From Sepiola atlantica (taxonomy: Eukaryota; Mollusca; Cephalopoda; Sepiida; Sepiolidae): a DNA stretch of 64,000 nucleotides. Below the pieces are notes generated by a model, which worked only from the letters and a program-made list of their open reading frames with translations, had not been told where the DNA came from and ran no database searches. The stretch lies in NCBI GenBank assembly GCA_963556195.1, contig OY744519.1, positions 111,065,645 through 111,129,644 of the forward strand, read 5' to 3'. Of this stretch, positions 56,966 to 64,000 are shown piece by piece (positions within the stretch are counted from its first letter, which is position 1; each line of letters opens with the position of its first letter). The position numbers and the translations under genes are program-made.

Positions 56966-58195
56966 AGAAAAGAATGTGACAATATGCAACATTCTTTTTT
57001 ACATTTGACTGTACGAACCATTTTTAATCTGAAAACAAACGTATGTATAAACCTTACAGAAAATTCTTTCATATTGAGAAAACAACAAATATTCGTTTTT
57101 TATGCAAAGAGTTTGCAAATTAGAAGACTATATCAATTCTTCAAGACAGTGCATGGATTTTTAAATAAATTGCAACACATTTTAATTACAACCGAATGCT
57201 TCGTTTTTTTTTTCCAAATACCTAACTTACCCAAAGAATATCATTTGACAAACAATGACAAAATAATGAAAAGATGCTTTCAATTACTTTTTCCAATAAA
57301 ATGATGAACATTCTTATATGTGACAATATATCGTTCGTGTTTTGGTTATATATGTTTTGGACTGTTGTTTTAATCTTGATTGTTGTGTTCACACTGACAA
57401 AAAAGACACCCAAGGAAGACCAGAGAGGCCAACGGCCGAAATATTATGAACATAACCAACATAAGGACAACAAAAAGAAATCTGTTCATATTCTCTCCAA
57501 GGCAATGCTGAAAAAGAATATATCAGCTTGTGTAGTTTCTGACTTTTAGTTGGACACACACACACAAACAGAAAAATGCCCTTTATATAGATGATTAATT
57601 GAACATAAGCTACTATTTTACCCCAAGCTGTGTGTGTGTGGGGGGGGGGCGTTCATACCTTTTCCAACAATAATAATGTGTAAAGTACCACTCCGATAGA
57701 ATTTAAACTCTCATAGCCAATTCTATATACAGCGTCCGTGTTAATTAAGAGGTCAATCATGCATCCCTTGGGAATTAGAATTTGATATTGACATTAGAAG
57801 ACATACAAAGTAAGGTAACAACACTAGTAAAAGGAATCAAATATCTCGGTTATAAAAAAATTATTAAAATCCTTAGGTTTAACTACTTTACTAGATAAAA
57901 TAATTTGGAGGATTTAATTGTATTTGAACGTGACATAGCTGATTTCATAGTCTGTGACAGTATGCATTCCTCCAATCACACACTCCCTGAACATTCTTAA
58001 TTGATGCAATTAGTGTGAATATTAGTCATGTCCTAATAATTAATTACCGGAACAAGAGACTGAATATACCATCACAGTCAAGAAAACAGATTAGTTGTTA
58101 TAAGACATTTGAGGACTGATCAGTAATGGATTGGAATATAAGAACTTCTTTAGCACGATATCATTTATTCATTCATTCTCTCTCTCTCTCTCTCT
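56966..58195. other. No gene; diverged hammerhead-like relic near 57413
   Basis: AT-rich; frames at 56984-57304 and 57274-57549 have no recognisable domain. GGAAGACCAGAGAGGCCAAC, GGCCGAAATATTATG (57413-57446) is a decayed relative of the CTGAAGA...GAAAC motif. A (CA)n/(GT)n/poly-G stretch lies at 57555-57650. Confidence 0.45.
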
Positions 58196-58418
58196 AGAGA
58201 GCTTCGTCACATAATTGTAAACAAAACTTCTACTCAGGGAGCAGTAATTCCGTTGTCTCAACACACATGTGCATCATCAGGTTAGACTGAAGAACTTGTT
58301 AAAGACATCTTCATGGCCGTATTTGTTTGCAGAGAGGTTTTGCCTGGTATTCCTCATTTAGTATTGGCCAGGCTCAACGTCACTTAACTTTGTTGATCTA
58401 ATGAGAACTAGTGTGTTT
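58196..58418 (-). mobile_element. 5S-rRNA-derived SINE, copy 4, with a head deletion
   Basis: The minus-strand head reads CTAGTTCTCATTAGATCAAC, AAAGTTAAGTGACGTTGAGC, CTGGCCAATACTAAATGAGG, AATACCAGGC. About 15 bases spanning the 5S C box are missing relative to the other copies. The body (GAAGATGTCTTTAACAAGTT, GCACATGTGTGTTGAGACAA) and end (GTGACGAAGCTCTCTAGAGA) match copies 1 and 3. A (CT)n run borders its 3' end. Confidence 0.8.
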
Positions 58419-58439
58419 ACGTTCTTCTTCTTCTTTGTT

Positions 58440-58860
58440 TAACATGTTTCTTCCCCATGGGTTGATGTGATGTTGTTTGCACGTTGGCCATGGGGGCACA
58501 AAGTGACTTTCTCCATGAAACTATCATTTACGTTGGTTTCGATGTGCCATAGCTTCGGTTCATCTTTGAAAGAGTCATTCCAAGTCTTCCTCGCTTACCC
58601 TAAACCGAGATGTGTACATCTGTTTATATAACCACAGCTTCATTCAACCTGGCCACACAACCGTAGTGGTTGCAACGCACAACTGACGCCAGTCTGTACA
58701 CCTTCAGCCTCAATAGCAAGGAGTCAGAACTAACACTGTCGTTAAGATGCATATCACAAATCCACCGAATCATCGCAATTCCTCTGCATTCTCAGGAAGA
58801 CAAAGCATTCACTTGCATGTAACAGAGCACTACATACATAGATGTTGCAAACTCGATTCA
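58440..58860 (-). pseudogene. RTE-like LINE, C-terminal fragment (third subfamily)
   Basis: The minus strand reads MIRWICDMHLNDSVSSDSLL, LRLKVYRLASVVR and GCVARLNE, then WRKSLCAPMANV. The MIRWxC, SDxLLxRL and GHV-like order is that of RTE-type C-termini, but the sequence differs from the 240/11680/42983 and 8780 subfamilies. Stops are present. Confidence 0.65.
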
Positions 58861-59051
58861 GAGTAACAAGTGAGAGTGAACAACAGGTTAAGATAAGTAG
58901 AAGCTTACGAAACTTGCCCCATGCAGTCTATATATGCATTGAGACAATGAGATAAGTTTACCTAAATAAGGCTCCACTGATGACATCAACATAAGTAAAA
59001 GAATTATCTAATGCAAGGGTTCCCAACCTTATTTTGCTTGTTATACATATG

Positions 59052-59087
<36 letters not shown>

Positions 59088-59190
59088 TATTTAGATTTTT
59101 CACTTATAAAATAGATCATTCAGTGAAGACCGGGGTTGTGCTAATAAAAACAAGCTCGATGATACTCGATTACAGAGTACCGAGCATTTA
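58861..59190. other. No gene; (AT)n at 59050-59088
   Basis: Interrupted (AT)n tract lies 100 bp left of the large palindrome. Confidence 0.5.
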
Positions 59191-59518
59191 TATGCGATTT
59201 TATGAAGGCTTACCAAAGCATTCCTTTCAGGAGACCAATGATCACCATTAAAGACTTTTTCTTACAAATATTATTTATTCAAATTAAATGTTTTTTCCTA
59301 CACGTGTTTCACTACCAAGCAGGTACTTGTTTGGCAGATAATCAGGGAAATTAAATGTTAGGAATAAGGGTTTATTCCAGACATTTAATTTCCTGCTTGG
59401 TAGTGAAACACGTGTAGGAAAAAACATTTAATTTGAATAAATAATATTTGTAAGAAAAAGTCTTTAATGGTGATCATTGGTCTCCTGAAAGGAATGCTTT
59501 GGTAAATCTTCATAAAAT

Positions 59519-59524
<6 letters not shown>
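59191..59524. repeat. Near-perfect palindrome, 133-bp arms
   Basis: Left arm 59191-59323 and right arm 59392-59524 are each 133 bp and differ only at two adjacent bases (GC/AT, in GAAGGCTTACC against GAAGATTTACC). The 68-bp spacer holds a second hairpin: AAATTAAATGT (59348) with ACATTTAATTT (59381), and GGAATAA with TTTATTCC. The right arm ends at (AT)n (59521-59552). No coding potential. Confidence 0.97.
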
Positions 59525-59550
<26 letters not shown>

Positions 59551-59556
<6 letters not shown>

Positions 59557-59720
59557 CCTGAAAATTCCCATCCGGGGATGAAACGCGGGAGCCTCTGTGT
59601 AGCTTAATTGCCATAAATATATTTTCATAGCTTACTACCTAGCTCTACTTACATATCGAGCACTGTTGAAGTAAATACTGAAAATTGAAACATAAAAAAT
59701 TATATCTCCTTATAAAATTT
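59551..59720 (-). repeat. Single-arm relative of the 52614 palindrome
   Basis: CCCATCCGGGGATGAAACGC, CTGTGTAGCTTAATTGCCAT and TAGCTCTACTTACATA correspond, reversed, to 52515-52690. Confidence 0.75.
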
Positions 59721-59740
59721 TATGTGGATACATGAAATAC

Positions 59741-59868
<128 letters not shown>

Positions 59869-60859
59869 TGACATTTCTTAGGTAAATGTTTCTAGGTTCG
59901 TAAAAACAACAATGAATCAATTTCGTTATATTCATAACCTACAATCGAAATACAAATCTTGAAAATTTCAATAAACACACGTACATCACTGATTAAACAA
60001 AACATAATAAATAGAAACTACTTTTTTGTGGGACCCTTAACGCTTCTGTTGATCCCCGGTGGTCCATGTGCATCCCGGGTTGGGAATTCCTGATCTAATG
60101 TTCACCACAAAAAAAAAAAGAACTTGGAAGAGTCAGGAAGAATGTCTATCATTTTAGGAATTATGTGATGAGATCCAAATAGAATTATTCAACAGAAAAC
60201 CAATAAATACATAAAACATTTTACATTTATTATTATTTTATGTCTACATCTATTTTTTTCTTTCTGTGCAGTCTTATTTTTATACCGGTGAGGAGGAAAT
60301 TGCATACCTCGATGTAACTTAAGAAAACGTGTTCACTTTTTAACTACATTTTCGACGCAAAGTATATATTTGATTTTAATCTGTAAAAATACATTTTCAG
60401 ACAAAATTTTCCTTCCAGCAAGTGATAAATCGATAGATTTGTGATAATAACGACAATCTTCGTCTGGATGCGTTCATAGTGTAACCCTTATTATTGAAAT
60501 GGACAATAATAAGAGCGAAAACTGAAGTTAATCCATCTAGCAACTTATATAACTCAATGTGATTTTTAAAGCACATATAATTTCAAACAGATATATACTA
60601 TTTTTTTATTTTTTTTAGAATTCTTCTTAATTTTCATATTTTTCAGTTAACGATTTTGCTACCACAACGATTACGGGTAGAGAAGGAAGATACCATACTT
60701 CATAAATATTTTCATAGTAATAGAACCATAGAAAACCATCTTGTGTTTTGTATATGTTTTTGTGTCAGTCCATCCTCTTGTAGCTCATATAACCATTAGC
60801 ACTCTTTAATAAAAAAGTAGAGTTTATATACTAATGACACTACCATCTATGCAAATTGA
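59869..60859. other. No recognisable gene
   Basis: AT-rich; no coding frame or matched repeat. Confidence 0.4.
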
Positions 60860-60975
60860 CTGCCAGCCAGAAGGGGAGATAACTCAATTAACAACTATTG
60901 ACTGCTAGAGCCATCTAGCTATAGAAACTCCAAACAGCCAATCTGCAAGAGGGAGATAACTCAATTAACATTTTG
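60860..60975 (+). repeat. Duplicated 20-mer
   Basis: GGGAGATAACTCAATTAACA occurs at 60874 and 60951, 77 bp apart, each preceded by a CCAGCC/CAGCCA-like stretch: a short tandem duplication of about 77 bp, diverged between the exact words. Confidence 0.7.
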
Positions 60976-60989
60976 TATTCACTGTATAT

Positions 60990-61894
60990 TTCGAACCTAT
61001 TCTCAGAGCCTCAAATTTACAATCTAAATAAATAAACAGCTTGGTAAATCTGCCGGGAAAGACATCCTTTTACAACATTGGTTCTCATGAAGGTCACTCA
61101 CAAAGTTCTTAATGATTGCTCATTATATTTTCCAAAGAATCATTTATTTGTATTGAATCTACAAAATGCATATTCTGGTAAACAGCTGCAACAGATAATT
61201 AATGTTAAATATGATTGGCAGGAATATACTTTTATGTTGAGTGTAGATATGATTTCTCCAATTATTATGTGTAACCTTTGGGGGCCACATGTAGCTCTGT
61301 ATGGAAGTAGATAGCTGATTGGTTGTTTTAATCATGTGATTTTGGAAAGATTTGAAGTTGGATTTGAAGTGCTTTTGAAATCTTAGTGAAAAAAATGCGT
61401 AATGTAAAATCTTGGTAGATAGGACATGAGGATTCTAAGCAAAAATAGTTAAGAAGCAATTCATTCTTAACGAAAAGAATATCCATTAGTTAAATAAAAA
61501 TATAGTTAATTTTTAAATCATGCCGAATTTTAAGTCATTTTATTTCTTTAAATAACTGCACACTGTTGTCGATTATTACCACGTTTATGGCATGATTATC
61601 GAAAAAAACAAACAAAAAAAACAATTAACACAAAATAGTTTTCATGCCAAATCAACAGCTGAATCACCGTATAGTACAAAGAAAGGATGCAGTTTTAATG
61701 AAAAATCCACATGGACAGTTTAAGTTTAAATTTAGAACAAGTCATATTACTAGGGTAACCAGTTCACGATCTGTAGTCATTAACAGCATGCATCAGCATG
61801 TAGGAGGTGTGTGTCTATGCCTCAGCCCAGCACCCCCAGTGGACAATGGTGGTGATGCATTATCAGAGAACAATGAATGCAAGTAGCAGTGGTC
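60990..61894. other. No recognised gene
   Basis: Two moderate frames (61078-61314 and 61644-61886, plus strand) have mixed amino-acid composition but no recognisable domain or splice context. I do not call them genes. Confidence 0.35.
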
Positions 61895-62365
61895 AAAGAT
61901 ACTAAACCATATATCTAGAATCCTTATTCCAATTTTGATCAAAATCTATTACATGGTTTTAATTCTAGAAGATATTTAAAATGTAAAGGGTTTTAAGAGG
62001 ATATATAAATTCAGGGAATCTTGCTTAATTAGTGTCTAATAAATATGGATCAAATTCAATGCAAATCTGAAATATTTGGAAGGTTGTCTCCATATTTTGC
62101 CCCCTAAAAATTCTTTTAAATTCTTCAAGAAACTGAAATTTGGAGATTATTTATTGATGTTTTATACCGATTGTAAAATTTCACGTATCCGAATTTCCAC
62201 AAAGGGCTTCCACTTTCTATTAGCCCCATTCATAAAACTAAATATAGTCCATATAACCCACTCTTACGCCTAGCAGTTGTGTTTTAAAATCATAATGATC
62301 AGTTAATTAGTTCAGGAGTGAATCCTGTACATTCAAAAATATAAACGTATACACATACCTAACTT
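61895..62365 (+). repeat. Dispersed ~480-bp repeat, copy 3
   Basis: Colinear with 44395-44930; the last block is CAGTTGTGTTTTAAAATCAT, AATGATCAGTTAATTA. Confidence 0.85.
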
Positions 62366-62599
62366 TATATAAATAGAGAAAAAATTACTTGAATGAAACT
62401 ACTAGTAGTACAAAAAAAATAATAAAACACCTTTGCCAAAACTATGATTTATGTTTACAAAAAAACTACCCTACTGCGCTTGAGAAGACCTCGAAAGCGG
62501 GTGACAAGCTGTGGGTAGAGAGTATTACTAGAAGATTTTATATAATTATCAAAGAGTGAGAGAAGAGATAGAATAAAGCATGGTATCCCCTCCTCTCTC

Positions 62600-62617
62600 T
62601 CTATGTATATATATATA

Positions 62618-62685
<68 letters not shown>

Positions 62686-63135
62686 TATATATTATATATG
62701 TAATATATATATTATATATATATGTAATATATATATAATATATATTATATATATAACATATATATAATATATATTATATATATAATATAAATATAAATAT
62801 ATATATATTAACAATATATATATATATATATTAACAATATACATATATATATATATTATATATATATATTAATATATACATATATATTTATATATTATAT
62901 ATATATTTATATATTATATATATATTTATATATACATATATATTTATATATCATATATATATTTATATATACATACATATTGATATATATATATACATAT
63001 TGATATATATATATATATATATATACATATATATACATATTGATATATATATATATATATATACATACATATATATATATATATTTATATATGCATATAT
63101 ATATAGATAGATAGATATATTTCATATATATATAT
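62600..63135. repeat. Complex (AT)n array
   Basis: About 535 bp almost entirely of A and T: (AT)n to 62690, then TATATTATATATA, ATATATTAACAATATA and TATATATTTATATA units, then ATACATATTGATATAT units from 62970. It abuts the LINE endonuclease fragment. Confidence 0.92.
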
Positions 63136-64000
63136 TAGAATCAGATGACTACGACTACATGTGCTTTAGATTGACTTTACATCACAACGTTAGTTACTTA
63201 TATTTCCTATACCGCTCCCCGTCGACCCAGGACTGTACTCTGCTAAACTCTGTATCTGAAAGCATAGATAGAGCACTCTTAATTGACTCGAATGCCCAGA
63301 TACATGTATTTGGGGATTTTAATGCCCACCACCGCGACTGGTTGGGATTCTCCAGCCTTACTGACGCAGCCGGCCACTCTACGTATAATTTCTCCTTAGC
63401 TCACTCCCTCTCTCAGACTGTTGATTTTCTGACCCGCATCCCCGATCGTTTGGACCAACAAGCCTCACTTCTAGACCTCTTCTTGACCTCAATACCCGAG
63501 GCTTGTGTGACGAAAGCTCATAGCCCACTCGGGAATGCTGATCACATTGTGCTAATGATACATATCACGCTAAAAAGTCGTCCAAAACCTGATGAACCGT
63601 TGCTCAAAACAACAAGATACTACGAGCAAGCTGATTTTGAGTCAATCAGAGATCACATCAGTGACGCCCCATGGAGGGAAACCTTCTTACTTGTGCAAAC
63701 GAATTAACTGAATGGGTCAAAGCAGGCATTGAAGCCTATGTCCCCATGCGAAAATTCTTTAGCAAGCCCCACTCTCCTCAATGGTTCACTTCGGAATGTG
63801 CAGCTGCCATTTCTGAGAGGCAACAAGCATTCCGTAAATTCGGCCGCCATAAGTCAGCTACTAATAGGCATAAATTTATAGAGTCAAGAAACAATTGCAA
63901 GGCCGTGATAGGCGAAGCGAAGAGAAGGTATAATGAGTTAACAAAAAAACGCATCCAGTCACAGAAACTAGGTACTCGCGATTTCTGGAAAATCTACAAT
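63135..64000 (+). pseudogene. Jockey/CR1-like LINE, APE endonuclease and linker, truncated by the window end
   Basis: Frame 63159-63707 shows YRSPSTQDCTLLNS, VFGDFNAHHRDWLGF (the GDFNAHH metal-binding motif), LLDLFLTSIPE and SPLGNADHIVL (SDH changed to ADH, catalytic H kept). These are the second half of an apurinic-type LINE endonuclease. Its start is lost (5' truncation or upstream of the first ATG). A 1-base shift near 63695 leads to TCANELTEWVKAGIEAYVPM and FFSKPHSPQWFTSECAAAI, the linker also present at 19500-19200. Together with that copy, the order endonuclease, linker, reverse transcriptase is established for the family. The reverse transcriptase should lie beyond 64000. Confidence 0.88.

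Noticed and set aside
61644..61886. Small host gene
   Set aside because: Open frame of mixed composition but no domain, splice site or Kozak support; chance frames of this size are common here.

Overview
The window looks like a gene-poor stretch of a large, repeat-rich animal genome, most likely a cephalopod mollusc of octopus type. That assignment is an inference. It rests on the tRNA-derived SINEs, the mix of RTE-like, Jockey/CR1-like, R2/NeSL-like and Penelope-like retroelements, the very many (AT)n arrays and the absence of any complete host gene. No bacterial, organellar or rRNA gene was seen. Nearly all open frames are microsatellite translations or transposon debris.

Layout. 0.2-9.8 kb: an RTE 3' end, inverted repeats next to (AT)n arrays, a tRNA-SINE, a 5S-rRNA-derived SINE, two SINEs related to U2 snRNA, a second RTE-like 3' end and a 135-bp degenerate tandem array. 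10.3-12.1 kb: 3' end of a LINE with a restriction-like endonuclease and its (AAT)n tail, then another RTE end. 14-20.8 kb: LINE tails, a hAT-type MITE, a 5S-SINE, a 2-kb degenerate Jockey/CR1-like LINE on the minus strand, and two more 3' ends of the restriction-like-endonuclease LINE. 22.9-23.9 kb: a long inverted repeat enclosing a 5S-SINE. At 24.96-25.01 kb, minus strand, lies the only convincing host-gene signal: a 51-bp exon with strong splice sites, so much of the window may be intronic. 27.4-28.5 kb: a purine-rich 59-bp minisatellite. 29.3-29.9 kb: a Penelope-like GIY-YIG fragment whose last 103 bp are triplicated.

32-45 kb: dispersed repeats, tandemly organised tRNA-SINE composites, the longest (AT)n tract, a near-consensus hammerhead ribozyme at 36.42-36.47 kb, a U2-headed SINE inside a minisatellite, and an RTE end ending in a perfect 24-bp hairpin. 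47.05-49.25 kb: a hAT element with 15-bp terminal inverted repeats, an exact 8-bp target-site duplication and an uninterrupted 382-residue transposase fragment. 49.5-63.1 kb: more SINEs, hammerhead-like hairpins, three large palindromes beside (AT)n arrays (one with 133-bp arms at 131/133 identity) and a dispersed repeat present three times in the window. 63.1-64.0 kb: the endonuclease part of a second copy of the 17.4-19.5 kb LINE, running off the edge.

Three themes stand out. SINE heads come from three different RNA genes (tRNA, 5S rRNA, U2 snRNA). A family of hammerhead or hammerhead-like hairpins has stems that covary between copies. Foldback elements sit repeatedly beside (AT)n arrays. 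All homology statements are from reading the sequence; no search was run.
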